Source: CBDFHF01 sp965247565
Lineage (GTDB): Bacteria > Pseudomonadota > Gammaproteobacteria > Methylococcales > Methylomonadaceae
Reading direction: 5' to 3'
DNA: 64,000 bases
NCBI GenBank assembly: GCA_965247565.1
Contig: CBDFHF010000003.1
Location: 2,294,001 to 2,358,000 of the forward strand
Shown here: positions 52,503-60,901 of the stretch, in pieces
How the letters are laid out: each line of letters starts with the position of its first letter
Numbering within the stretch: the stretch's first letter is position 1
Program-made: the position numbers and the translations under genes
Notes under the pieces: generated by a model
What the model was told of the DNA's origin: nothing
The model's input: the letters and a program-made list of their open reading frames with translations, nothing else
Database searches by the model: none

Positions 52503-54203
52503 ATGGCAAATCAAACAACAGATTATTCTTCCTTACTGAAAGCGCTCCAGGATAGAGACAAGCTTTCACTAGCGGAATTGAAGAAAGTTGAGCGCGTACA
52601 AAAAACATCCGTTGCTGAAAGTTTGCCGCAATTGCTGGTTAAGCTGGGTTTGTGCTCTGAGCTTGATGTGGCTGATGCCTTTGTTGAAACAGGCGGCTTT
52701 GAAAAGGTAACGGCGGAACAATATCCACTGGAAATGCAGTTGCCGGAACCAGTGTCGCTGCGGTTTTTGAAACAATATCATGTCATCGGTCTGGGTGGAA
52801 CAGATGATGATATGACTGTCGCCATGATGGATCCTGAAGATCAGTTTGTCATTGAAGCTTTAAAGTTGGCGACCAGCAAAAATATTATTGTCAAGGTGGG
52901 TTTGTTATCGGAAATTGACGCTGCTCTCGAAGTGCAATACGGGCAAAGCCAGATCAATAAGGACAATGCGGCTGATGATATAGATTACGATGATATTGGG
53001 GAGGAAGACTTAGAACATTTAAAAGATCTGGCTAGCGAGGCGCCGGTCATCAAGATGGTTAATCTGATCATGCAGCGGGCGATTGAGACGAAAGCTTCGG
53101 ATATACACATTGAGCCTTTCGAGCAGTCTTTAAAAGTCAGATTACGGGTCGATGGTGTACTGCAAGATATTCATGCGCCCCATGTAAAATCAACCGCAGC
53201 AGTGATTTCCCGGATTAAAATCATGGCGAAACTCAATATTGCCGAACGTCGGTTGCCGCAAGATGGCCGTATTAAGGTACAGATGCTGGGTAAGGAGTTG
53301 GATTTGCGGGTTTCTTCAATCCCCACCATGCACGGCGAAAGTGTGGTTATTCGGTTACTGGATAAAGAAAATACGGTATTGGATTTTGGGGCATTAGGTT
53401 TTGCCGGTCGGCATTTGCAGCAATTTATTGATGTATTGGCGTTGCCACATGGCATTATTCTGATTACCGGCCCGACGGGTAGCGGCAAATCAACTACCAT
53501 GTACGCCGCGTTGAAACAACTGAATACGTCCGAGCGTAAAATTATTACTGTTGAAGATCCGGTTGAATACCAAATGGAAGGCGTTAACCAGATTCAGGCT
53601 AAACCACAGATTGGGTTAACTTTTGCCTCTGCCTTACGTTCTATTGTCCGGCAGGATCCTGATGTGATCATGATCGGGGAAATGCGCGATCTGGAAACTG
53701 CCAGCATTGCGGTGCAATCGGCATTAACCGGGCATTTGGTCTTATCAACGCTGCACACCAATGACGCGGCGGGCGGGGTAACGCGGCTGCTGGACATGGG
53801 GTTGGAAGAATATTTACTGACCTCAACGGTTAATGGCATATTGGCGCAACGATTAGTCAGAAAATTATGCCCGGATTGTAAACAAAGTTATTCGGCTGCG
53901 CCTGAGCTGATTCAGGAAATAAGACTGCGGCGCTTTGTGCCCGAAGGCGATATTATTCTTTACAAACCGGTCGGCTGCATGAGTTGTTCGGGCACTGGTT
54001 ATCGCGGACGATTGGCTATTATCGAATTTTTGCAGATGACCGATCCCATTCGTAAACTAATCATGACCCATGCCGAAGCCGGTGCTATCGAAAGACTGGC
54101 CATATCGGAAGGCATGCAAACGCTATATGAAAATGGCTTGGTCAAAGTGGTACAAGGCGTGACTACTCTGGAAGAAGTTATGCGGGTTACGTCGGAGAAA
54201 TAA
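52503..54203 (+). CDS. gspE: type II secretion ATPase GspE
   Basis: 566 residues, the usual length. An N-terminal GspE/MshEN-type domain (1 to about 150) precedes the ATPase domain, with Walker A GPTGSGKS (323-330), the Asp box IITVEDPVEYQM, Walker B DVIMIGEMRDLETA and the His box VLSTLHTNDAAG. A zinc-binding tetracysteine (C456, C459, C492, C495) is present. This cytoplasmic motor drives pseudopilus assembly and docks on GspL. First gene of an operon in the order E-F-G-H-I-J-K-L-M-N-D, as in Xanthomonas xps. The stop codon abuts the gspF start. Confidence 0.97.
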   Translation: MANQTTDYSSLLKALQDRDKLSLAELKKVERVQKTSVAESLPQLLVKLGLCSELDVADAFVETGGFEKVTAEQYPLEMQLPEPVSLRFLKQYHVIGLGGTDDDMTVAMMDPEDQFVIEALKLATSKNIIVKVGLLSEIDAALEVQYGQSQINKDNAADDIDYDDIGEEDLEHLKDLASEAPVIKMVNLIMQRAIETKASDIHIEPFEQSLKVRLRVDGVLQDIHAPHVKSTAAVISRIKIMAKLNIAERRLPQDGRIKVQMLGKELDLRVSSIPTMHGESVVIRLLDKENTVLDFGALGFAGRHLQQFIDVLALPHGIILITGPTGSGKSTTMYAALKQLNTSERKIITVEDPVEYQMEGVNQIQAKPQIGLTFASALRSIVRQDPDVIMIGEMRDLETASIAVQSALTGHLVLSTLHTNDAAGGVTRLLDMGLEEYLLTSTVNGILAQRLVRKLCPDCKQSYSAAPELIQEIRLRRFVPEGDIILYKPVGCMSCSGTGYRGRLAIIEFLQMTDPIRKLIMTHAEAGAIERLAISEGMQTLYENGLVKVVQGVTTLEEVMRVTSEK

Positions 54204-55442
54204 ATGCCGTCATTTGCCTACAAAGTGGTCAATAAGAACGGGGTAACCGAAGAAGGTGTTCGCGAGGCACTTGATGAGCAATCGCTAATTGCTGCTCTGC
54301 AGGCTGATGGGTACATCCCGATTAAAGTAACACCAGCCAAAGCGGGTTCTTTTTTGGGTCTGGGTTTACGCACAAACCAGGCAAAATTATCGCCAAAAGA
54401 TCTAACCTTATTTACTAGTGAGCTAGCAGTATTGCTGGAGTCTGGTTTGCCGTTGGATAAATCTCTGCGTGTATTAATGGATTTGACCGAAGATAACGAG
54501 GGGCTCACCAAGCTGATTGCCAGAGTGTTAGAAAAAGTAAAAGGCGGAGCTACCCTTGCCGATTCTTTGGAAAGACGCAAAGGGGGCGATAGAAAACGTG
54601 CGGGCATCTTTACCAAGTTTTATTTGAATATGATACGTGCCGGTGAAGCTGGCGGTAGTTTGGGTGAAGTATTAAGTCGATTGGCTGAATATTTGGAGCG
54701 ATCCCAGGAATTAAAAGACACAGTCAGAACCGCTTTGATTTACCCGACTATCTTATTGGTTATGTCGTTGGCCTCGCTTTTTATCATGCTAACCTTCGTG
54801 GTGCCGCAATTTACTGAAATGTTTGAAAGCGCTGGCAAAGAGTTGCCAGTATCTACTCAAATTGTGGTGGGTTTGGCGGAGTGGCTGAAAAGCTATTGGT
54901 GGGTATTGCTAGCTATTATCATCTCCATCACTAGCTTTATGAATTATCAGATGGCCGATCCGGTCAGAAAGAAAGTTTGGGACGGCCGGTTTTTACGATT
55001 GCCGCTGGTCGGGACGATTCTTTTAAATAAAGAAACTGCTAATATCACCCGCACCTTGGGAACTTTATTGGGCAACGGGGTTTCAATAATATCCTCATTG
55101 ATGATTGTTCGCGAAACACTGGATAATCTGGTGCTGGTTGAAGCGATTCAAGATACGGAAGCGCAATTAAAGCAAGGCAAAAACATGTCGGACGCTATGC
55201 TGGAACAAGGACTTTTGCCTAAAATGGCTCTGCAAATGATAAAAATGGGCGAGGAAACCGGTCGGTTGGAAGAAATGTTGCTGCGTGTGGCGACTATTTA
55301 CGATAAGCAGCTTAGAGTTTCCATCGCTCGAATGCTGGCTCTGCTGGAGCCCGCATTAATAATTACTTTAGGTCTAATGATCGCCGGCATTATTGTTTCG
55401 ATTTTGTTGGCAATCTTAAGCGTTAATGATTTAGCTTTTTAA
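54204..55442 (+). CDS. gspF: type II secretion inner-membrane platform protein GspF
   Basis: 412 residues with two repeated cytoplasmic helical domains and three membrane segments (about 180-205, 232-250 and 380-405). Signature stretches are FTSELAVLLESGLPLDKSL and MIRAGEAGGSLGEVLSRLAE. GspF is the central polytopic protein around which the pseudopilus is thought to assemble. It begins one base after the gspE stop and is followed by gspG after 17 bases. Confidence 0.96.
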   Translation: MPSFAYKVVNKNGVTEEGVREALDEQSLIAALQADGYIPIKVTPAKAGSFLGLGLRTNQAKLSPKDLTLFTSELAVLLESGLPLDKSLRVLMDLTEDNEGLTKLIARVLEKVKGGATLADSLERRKGGDRKRAGIFTKFYLNMIRAGEAGGSLGEVLSRLAEYLERSQELKDTVRTALIYPTILLVMSLASLFIMLTFVVPQFTEMFESAGKELPVSTQIVVGLAEWLKSYWWVLLAIIISITSFMNYQMADPVRKKVWDGRFLRLPLVGTILLNKETANITRTLGTLLGNGVSIISSLMIVRETLDNLVLVEAIQDTEAQLKQGKNMSDAMLEQGLLPKMALQMIKMGEETGRLEEMLLRVATIYDKQLRVSIARMLALLEPALIITLGLMIAGIIVSILLAILSVNDLAF

Positions 55443-55459
55443 TGTGGAATTAATACAAC

Positions 55460-55888
55460 ATGAAACAACTTAGAAAACCTGTAGAAACCGGATTTACTTT
55501 ACTTGAATTATTAGTAGTATTAGGGATTATCGCTATGCTGGCCGGGATTGTCGGACCACAAGTTATGAAGCATATGGGCGAATCCAAGACAAAGGCCGCG
55601 AAAGTTCAAATAGAAGATTTAGCCGCCAGTTTAGATATGTATAAGCTGGATTTAGGTAAATATCCCACATCAGAACAAGGTCTGGAAGCGCTTATTACCT
55701 CACCGGACGGGGCAAAGCGTTGGAATGGGCCCTACTTAAGAAAATCCAAAGTGCCTTTAGATCCTTGGCAACAAGCCTACAGATATGTCTATCCTGGCAA
55801 ACAAGGCAAATTTGATTTGTACTCGTTGGGTGCGGATGACAAAGAAGGTGGCGAAGGCGAAGACCAGGATGTGACTAGCTGGGAATAA
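55460..55888 (+). CDS. gspG: major pseudopilin GspG
   Basis: 142 residues. The prepilin signal G-FTLLELLVVLGI has the cleavage Gly at 11 and Glu5 of the mature chain. GspG motifs are YKLDLGKYPTSEQGLEAL, GPYLRKSKVPLDPW and YSLGADDKEGGEGEDQD. The acidic C-terminal loop is the known calcium site region of GspG. It forms the bulk of the pseudopilus; the prepilin peptidase (gspO/pilD) needed to process it is not in the window. Confidence 0.97.
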   Translation: MKQLRKPVETGFTLLELLVVLGIIAMLAGIVGPQVMKHMGESKTKAAKVQIEDLAASLDMYKLDLGKYPTSEQGLEALITSPDGAKRWNGPYLRKSKVPLDPWQQAYRYVYPGKQGKFDLYSLGADDKEGGEGEDQDVTSWE

Positions 55889-55903
55889 TCCGCGGTATAC
55901 TTA

Positions 55904-56359
55904 ATGTCGGTAGGACGTAACGCCCGGGGCTTTACGCTGATTGAGCTAACCGTGGTGCTGGTGGTCATGGTGTTGGGCTTTTCGGTCATTGGCGTCAAGT
56001 TGTCTTCAGGGAATGATTCGGCCCAGCTTAAAGCTGCGGCCCGGGATATAGCGTCAGCATTGCGCTTCGCTAGAGGACAGGCCTTGACTACTCATCAGGA
56101 AACCGTGGTTGCAATCGATCTTTCAGAAAATAGCTATACAGTCAGTGGTAGAGATCATGTTTATACTATCCCCGAGGGTGTTGACATCACGGTAGATACC
56201 GCGCAAGAAGAACTGGAAGGGGAGGGCGTGGCAAATATCCGGTTTTTTGGCGATGGTTCCTCGATAGGCGGGCGGGTAACGCTGGAGTCGGGCAGCTTTA
56301 AATGGCAAATCGACATCAATTGGCTGACCGGTCAAATTGAGCTCAGAGATGATTTTTAA
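55904..56359 (+). CDS. gspH: minor pseudopilin GspH
   Basis: 151 residues; prepilin motif RG-FTLIELTVVLVVMVLG with Glu5, then a GspH/FimT-like domain (LRFARGQALTTHQETVVAID, VRFFGDGSS-like IRFFGDGSSIGG). GspH is a minor component between the GspG shaft and the I-J-K tip complex. Its end overlaps gspI. Confidence 0.93.
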   Translation: MSVGRNARGFTLIELTVVLVVMVLGFSVIGVKLSSGNDSAQLKAAARDIASALRFARGQALTTHQETVVAIDLSENSYTVSGRDHVYTIPEGVDITVDTAQEELEGEGVANIRFFGDGSSIGGRVTLESGSFKWQIDINWLTGQIELRDDF

Positions 56360-56765
56360 CTCGTCTTTTAGAAGGCAGCGAGGATTTTCTTTACTGGAAA
56401 TTCTCGTTGCTTTTTCGATCATGGCACTCTCCCTGGGTATTCTATTAAAAATATTCTCATCCGGTGTTAATACTGCCGCAATTGCGGAGGACTATACGAT
56501 TGCCGTACAAATTGCTGAGTCACAAATGGCTAAAGCCGGTGTTGAAACTGTATTGGAACCAGGAGAAGCTTCGGGTACAGAAGATGAGAAATATCGTTGG
56601 CGGGTGGTAGTTGAACCCTTTGTTACCAGCATCAGCAAAACAGATCCCAACTCGACAACGGCGGCCCTTTTTAAAGTGAAAGTTATTGTGAGTTGGGGGG
56701 ATGAAAATGAGGATGACCGGCAGATTGTATTAACATCATTAAAGCTAGTTAGTGGCGAGTCATGA
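56349..56765 (+). CDS. gspI: minor pseudopilin GspI
   Basis: I start at ATG 56349 (MIFNSSFRRQRGFSLLEILV, 138 residues), overlapping the gspH stop by 11 bases; a TTG at 56337 is the alternative. Prepilin motif RG-FSLLEILVAFSIMALSLG with Glu5. IAESQMAKAG and YRWRVVVEP are typical GspI stretches. It starts the tip complex with GspJ and GspK. Confidence 0.93.
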   Translation: MIFNSSFRRQRGFSLLEILVAFSIMALSLGILLKIFSSGVNTAAIAEDYTIAVQIAESQMAKAGVETVLEPGEASGTEDEKYRWRVVVEPFVTSISKTDPNSTTAALFKVKVIVSWGDENEDDRQIVLTSLKLVSGES

Positions 56766-57472
56766 GCCATAAAAACCTGCGAGGTTTTACGCTAATCGAA
56801 GTGCTCATCGCTATGACATTGCTAAGCATTATGGTGGTGCTATTGTTTACCAGTTTGAGGCTGTGCGGACAAAGTTGGGAGCAAGGTGAGACGAAGATAA
56901 CGGAAGTTAATGATGTAGCCGTCGTCTATAATTTTTTTCAACAGCATTTGGCTTCATCTCAACCAGTGACCAATGATTTTGCCGAGGAAGATGCAGTCAA
57001 GTTTGGTTTTCAGGGTGATGCACAATCGTTAAGTTTTGTCACCGCTTTACCTGCCAGTGTTGGCAGAAATGGCTTGCAGCAATTTTCTTTGCAATTACAT
57101 AAAGAAAAGGATGGACAACTGATAAAAGTGACTCTGACGCCTTTTTTTCCGGTGGCAGAAGGTGAGGAATGGCGGCAGGATGACGCCATTTTAGTTAAAA
57201 ATGTACGAAATTTGGAAATCAGTTATTTCGGGTCTGAAGATGGCGTTAGCCAAGGCGCTTGGCAGTCGGAATGGCTCGATAAAGAAGTGCAGCCGCAGCT
57301 GGTTAAAATCAAGATTGAGTTAGAGAACGATAGATACTGGCCGGAAATGGTCATTAAGCTAAATGTCTCGGGTGTTTACAGTAACGAAGACCATGAAGGA
57401 GAAGTCGGAGATGGAACCGAGGATACCGATACTGATGCTGAAGATGCGCCGGATCAAGGAGAAGACCAGTGA
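56762..57472 (+). CDS. gspJ: minor pseudopilin GspJ with acidic tail
   Basis: 236 residues; 4-base ATGA overlap with gspI. Prepilin motif RG-FTLIEVLIAMTLLSIMVV. The GspJ body is about 30-205. The last 28 residues or so form a strongly acidic tail (GDGTEDTDTDAEDAPDQGED) that is not part of the usual fold. It belongs to the I-J-K tip. The tail may bind cations. Confidence 0.92.
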   Translation: MSHKNLRGFTLIEVLIAMTLLSIMVVLLFTSLRLCGQSWEQGETKITEVNDVAVVYNFFQQHLASSQPVTNDFAEEDAVKFGFQGDAQSLSFVTALPASVGRNGLQQFSLQLHKEKDGQLIKVTLTPFFPVAEGEEWRQDDAILVKNVRNLEISYFGSEDGVSQGAWQSEWLDKEVQPQLVKIKIELENDRYWPEMVIKLNVSGVYSNEDHEGEVGDGTEDTDTDAEDAPDQGEDQ

Positions 57473-58509
57473 GATTATATTCACCTACCCAAAAAGGCTT
57501 TGCTCTGGTATTGGTATTGTGGATCCTAAGTTTACTGACCATTATGGCGGGCAGCTTTGCGTTGAGCATGCGCCGTGAAACCGCCATTATTGAAGGTGTA
57601 AAATATAATGCTGAGTCTCAGACTATTGCCGAATCTGCTTTTGCATTGGCTCAGCTGATGCTGCTGAATCCTGACGAGAAAAGCCGCTGGCGTGCTGATG
57701 GAAGTATTTACCAAATTGATTTTGCCGATGCCCAGGTAAGGCTTCGGCTGCTGTCCGAAACCGGGAAGATTGACATCAATGTAGCCAATCCGAAACTATT
57801 GACAGCGCTAATGAATCATGCGCCGGCAGAGTCTAAGCAACAGACTCAGCTACTTAGTGCTATGCTTGATTGGAGAGATGCGGATGAAAGTGTGCGCGAA
57901 GAAGGCGCCGAAAAAGCGGAATATAAGCATGCTAAATTAAGCTATGGTCCGAGAAATAAGCGCTTTCGCAGTACTGAAGAATTACAACTAGTCTTGGGCA
58001 TGAATGGAGAAATATTCAAATGGATAAAACCGTTAATTACGGTATTTTCAGGGCAGGCAGTTGACATAAGGCTGGCAGCCAGAGAAGTCCTGGAGGTTTT
58101 GCCAGAAATTGATGCCAGCAAAATCAATGAATATCTGCAAGCCAGACAGCAAAGTGTGCTAAATGGCACACCCGCGCCAGCTTTTCCTATGAACGGTGCA
58201 GAGCTTAACGAGGTTGATGAAAGTACATCTGAACTACAATCTGAACTACAAAACGAAGAGATAGATTCTGGTGATGATGAGGGAGAGGATGTTGATACGG
58301 GCGTGGTGGAAATGATTGCTGAAGTAAAAACGGATACAGGTACAAACACCATGTTTAGCGTAGTGGTTGAAAAGTCGGATACAGGCGTCGGCTCACCGTT
58401 TAAGGTGCTGAAGTGGCACCGTGATTATGCGAGTGATGTTTCACTGTTTGCAGACGAAATGAGCGAATTATTAGTAGGGCAGTATGCTGAACCTCAATTC
58501 AACAATTGA
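57469..58509 (+). CDS. gspK: minor pseudopilin GspK
   Basis: 346 residues, starting with GTG in a GTGA overlap with gspJ. The prepilin segment KG-FALVLVLWILSLLTIMAG lacks Glu5, as is normal for GspK. LSETGKIDINVANPKLL and the LDWRDADESVREEGAEKAEY region are typical. GspK caps the pseudopilus tip. An acidic insert (SELQNEEIDSGDDEGEDVDT, about 260-280) interrupts the C-terminal part. Confidence 0.94.
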   Translation: MRLYSPTQKGFALVLVLWILSLLTIMAGSFALSMRRETAIIEGVKYNAESQTIAESAFALAQLMLLNPDEKSRWRADGSIYQIDFADAQVRLRLLSETGKIDINVANPKLLTALMNHAPAESKQQTQLLSAMLDWRDADESVREEGAEKAEYKHAKLSYGPRNKRFRSTEELQLVLGMNGEIFKWIKPLITVFSGQAVDIRLAAREVLEVLPEIDASKINEYLQARQQSVLNGTPAPAFPMNGAELNEVDESTSELQSELQNEEIDSGDDEGEDVDTGVVEMIAEVKTDTGTNTMFSVVVEKSDTGVGSPFKVLKWHRDYASDVSLFADEMSELLVGQYAEPQFNN

Positions 58510-59680
58510 TCTAAATTTTAAAAAATTTTTGCGCTGGTGGAGCCGAGAACTTAGCTTTTTGGTGCCAGAAAACATCAAGCGTCTAGTCAATGAAAAGCAA
58601 GGCTTTATTGTGATTCGTCCCGTTGGCGATCAATTTGAGCTGACCTATGTGCATCATGAGGTTTCTGAATCCTTAGCAAGTGTGTCGCGCAATCAAGCTG
58701 GGCAAGAGCAATATAAAACGCTGCTCGCGAATGATGACAGATTAAGTAAAGCCAGTGTTGTGCTTAGGTTGACTAGTCGGCAGGTCGTGCAAAAAGAGCT
58801 GAGCTTTCCCAGTGCGGCTAAAGAGAATCTCTATCAAGTCATGGCATATGAGCTTGATCGCTTCACGCCGTTTAATGCAGAACAGGTCTATTTTGCTGTT
58901 CAACCTTTAGAAGGGCCGAATGAACCGGGCCAGCTCAGAGTAAATTTGCTACTGACCACGCGAGAGGTTCTTGATGACATTTATCAGGAAGTCAGAAACA
59001 TGGGTTGTGTTCCATTGTTTGCTGATTATGAACAGGCCGCTAATGATCTGACCCAGCGCGGTGATTATTACAATTTGTTACCCAACTGGTTAAGGGAAAA
59101 AACCACAAAATCATCGCAACTACTACACTTTGCTCTAATGGGTACAGTGCTGTTGTTGCTTGCTGCCGCTTTAGCATTGCCGCTTTGGTTTCAATATCAG
59201 ACGGTTGATATGTTGCAGGCAAAAATCGATAAGATTGAGCCCGAAGCAAAAAGCATCAAAGCCATGCAGTTGGAAATAGACAGTATCATTGAGAAAACTG
59301 AAAAATTAATCGCTGAAAAAAATGCAGCCCCGCCTGTAGTCGCAGTACTCGATGCCTTAAGCGAGCTAATCAAAGATGACACTTGGTTAGCTTACGCTCA
59401 ATATTCCGATGGACAGTTGCAGATACAAGGTGAGTCGCCTACCGCTGCTACATTAATTGCGGCATTAGAGGACTCTGACTATTTTGCGAATGCTCGTTTT
59501 GTATCTCCGGTGACTCAGGATAAAGTCAGTGGGCTAGAACGCTTCCAGATTGCTGTCAATATTACTAAAGCGGATAGTGCCGTAAACTCGGATGGCGATG
59601 AAAATGACGCTGACGCTGACGAAAGTACCGATGATGGTGAAAACACCGATGGACAGGAAGATGACACCAGTAAACAGTAA
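58484..59680 (+). CDS. gspL: type II secretion protein GspL (PilM/PilN-like)
   Basis: 398 residues; overlaps gspK by 26 bases. The N-terminal cytoplasmic part is actin-like and shortened compared with classical GspL. A membrane segment follows (LLHFALMGTVLLLLAAALAL, about 214-233) and then a periplasmic PilN-like domain (ITSI-type IDSIIEKTEKLIAEKNAAPP, AVLDALSELIKDDTWL). The last 30 residues or so are acidic low complexity (DGDENDADADESTDDGENTD). GspL recruits GspE to the inner membrane and pairs with GspM. Confidence 0.88.
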   Translation: MLNLNSTIDLNFKKFLRWWSRELSFLVPENIKRLVNEKQGFIVIRPVGDQFELTYVHHEVSESLASVSRNQAGQEQYKTLLANDDRLSKASVVLRLTSRQVVQKELSFPSAAKENLYQVMAYELDRFTPFNAEQVYFAVQPLEGPNEPGQLRVNLLLTTREVLDDIYQEVRNMGCVPLFADYEQAANDLTQRGDYYNLLPNWLREKTTKSSQLLHFALMGTVLLLLAAALALPLWFQYQTVDMLQAKIDKIEPEAKSIKAMQLEIDSIIEKTEKLIAEKNAAPPVVAVLDALSELIKDDTWLAYAQYSDGQLQIQGESPTAATLIAALEDSDYFANARFVSPVTQDKVSGLERFQIAVNITKADSAVNSDGDENDADADESTDDGENTDGQEDDTSKQ

Positions 59681-60257
59681 TAAAATGCAGCGCTGGCTGG
59701 CGTTAGGGTTATTAGTTCTCGTTATTGTGCTGATCGGTTTAGTAGTGGTTGGGCCAATTGTCAATAAGGGGTTAGAGTTAAATGAGGCAAAAAACACCTT
59801 ACTGTTCCGGTTGGAGCAATACAGCCGAGTTCTTTCCAGAAAAGATGCGGTTACTGTAAGCATGGAGCAAATCAATACGCAGAATCAGGAAGAAGGTTAT
59901 TTAAATAGTCAAGGGACGGTGGCATTAGCTTCTGCTAATGTGCAGGAATTTATTAAAAAAGCCATTATCGAGGCTGGCGGCCAATTAAGCAGTACTCAAG
60001 TGTTGCCGGTAACCAATAAAAATGATTTCAGCCGTATTACTGTCAGTGTCAGAATGACAGGAAACAGCGAAGTATTGAGATCAGTGTTGTACAAAATTGA
60101 AACGTCAACACCCTTGATTATTATCGATCAACTAGACATCAGGCCTATGCGAGGGGTAAGGAATAGAAAAACCCACCAGATTGATCCGAGTAACGAATTA
60201 AACATTAACTTTCAAGCGGTCAGTTTTATGAAAAAACAACCGGAAGAAGCAGAATGA
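59661..60257 (+). CDS. gspM: type II secretion protein GspM
   Basis: I prefer ATG 59661 (MTPVNSNKMQRWLALGLLVL, 198 residues), with AGGAAG just before it; the frame is open from 59592 inside gspL, so the start is uncertain. A single membrane segment (about 10-32) is followed by a coiled-coil stretch (LELNEAKNTLLFRLEQYSRV) and a periplasmic GspM domain ending INFQAVSFM. It stabilises GspL in the inner membrane platform. Confidence 0.88.
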   Translation: MTPVNSNKMQRWLALGLLVLVIVLIGLVVVGPIVNKGLELNEAKNTLLFRLEQYSRVLSRKDAVTVSMEQINTQNQEEGYLNSQGTVALASANVQEFIKKAIIEAGGQLSSTQVLPVTNKNDFSRITVSVRMTGNSEVLRSVLYKIETSTPLIIIDQLDIRPMRGVRNRKTHQIDPSNELNINFQAVSFMKKQPEEAE

Positions 60258-60901
60258 ATACTAAGCTCGCAAAATTATTAGGTGTTATTTGTACCTTGCT
60301 GATGCTGGTAATAGCTGGGGAATGGTTTTACATTAAAAACTCACAGAACAAACTGCTTCAGGCAATTAGCTCGATTAAAACTGAAGACTATCAGGCAGAT
60401 GAAATGCCTACTCTGGATCTGACTGAGCAGTCCGAAGAAGACTATGCCGATCTAGTTGATAGACCGCTATTTATCAAAGGCAGAAGGCATGTCGAGGAAG
60501 TTCCGCCTGAAACAGAGCAGACAACAGCGGCGGCAGAAGTGCCTTTTGATTGGGAGCTCAGTGGTGTTTATTCCGGCAAAAAAGGCCTGACTGCATTATT
60601 CAGCCGAAGTAAAACCAAAGTACCGAAAGATAACTACAGAAAATTACTGGTTGGTGCTGATCTTGACGGATGGAAACTGAACAAAATAGATAAAGATAAG
60701 GCGTTGTTTAAGCAAGCCGATACAGAAAAAGTGCTGTTACTTAGAAAAGTAAAACCAAAAGTTTCGGCAAAAGTCCCCAATAATCCCGCTGCGCCAATGA
60801 CTGGAAGACCACAGATTCCTAATCCTGCTGTTCCGCCACAACAACCAGAACCCAATGAGTCCATTGAACCAATGGAAGATCCTTTCGAGAATAACCAATG
60901 A
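60254..60901 (+). CDS. gspN: type II secretion GspC-like protein (XpsN type)
   Basis: 215 residues in ATGA overlaps with both neighbours. One N-terminal membrane segment (about 9-25) is followed by an acidic linker and a GspC homology-region-like domain (LVDRPLFIKGRRH, FDWELSGVYSGKKGLTALFS). The C-terminal 45 residues are proline-rich (PNPAVPPQQPEPNES). In xps-type operons XpsN replaces GspC as the link between inner membrane and secretin; its position before gspD fits that. No PDZ domain is visible. Confidence 0.85.
   Translation: MNTKLAKLLGVICTLLMLVIAGEWFYIKNSQNKLLQAISSIKTEDYQADEMPTLDLTEQSEEDYADLVDRPLFIKGRRHVEEVPPETEQTTAAAEVPFDWELSGVYSGKKGLTALFSRSKTKVPKDNYRKLLVGADLDGWKLNKIDKDKALFKQADTEKVLLLRKVKPKVSAKVPNNPAAPMTGRPQIPNPAVPPQQPEPNESIEPMEDPFENNQ

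Noticed and set aside
59592..59660. Upstream part of the gspM frame
   Set aside because: It is the shifted reading of the acidic gspL tail codons (MAMKMTLTLTKVP); not GspM-like, so the start is put at 59661.
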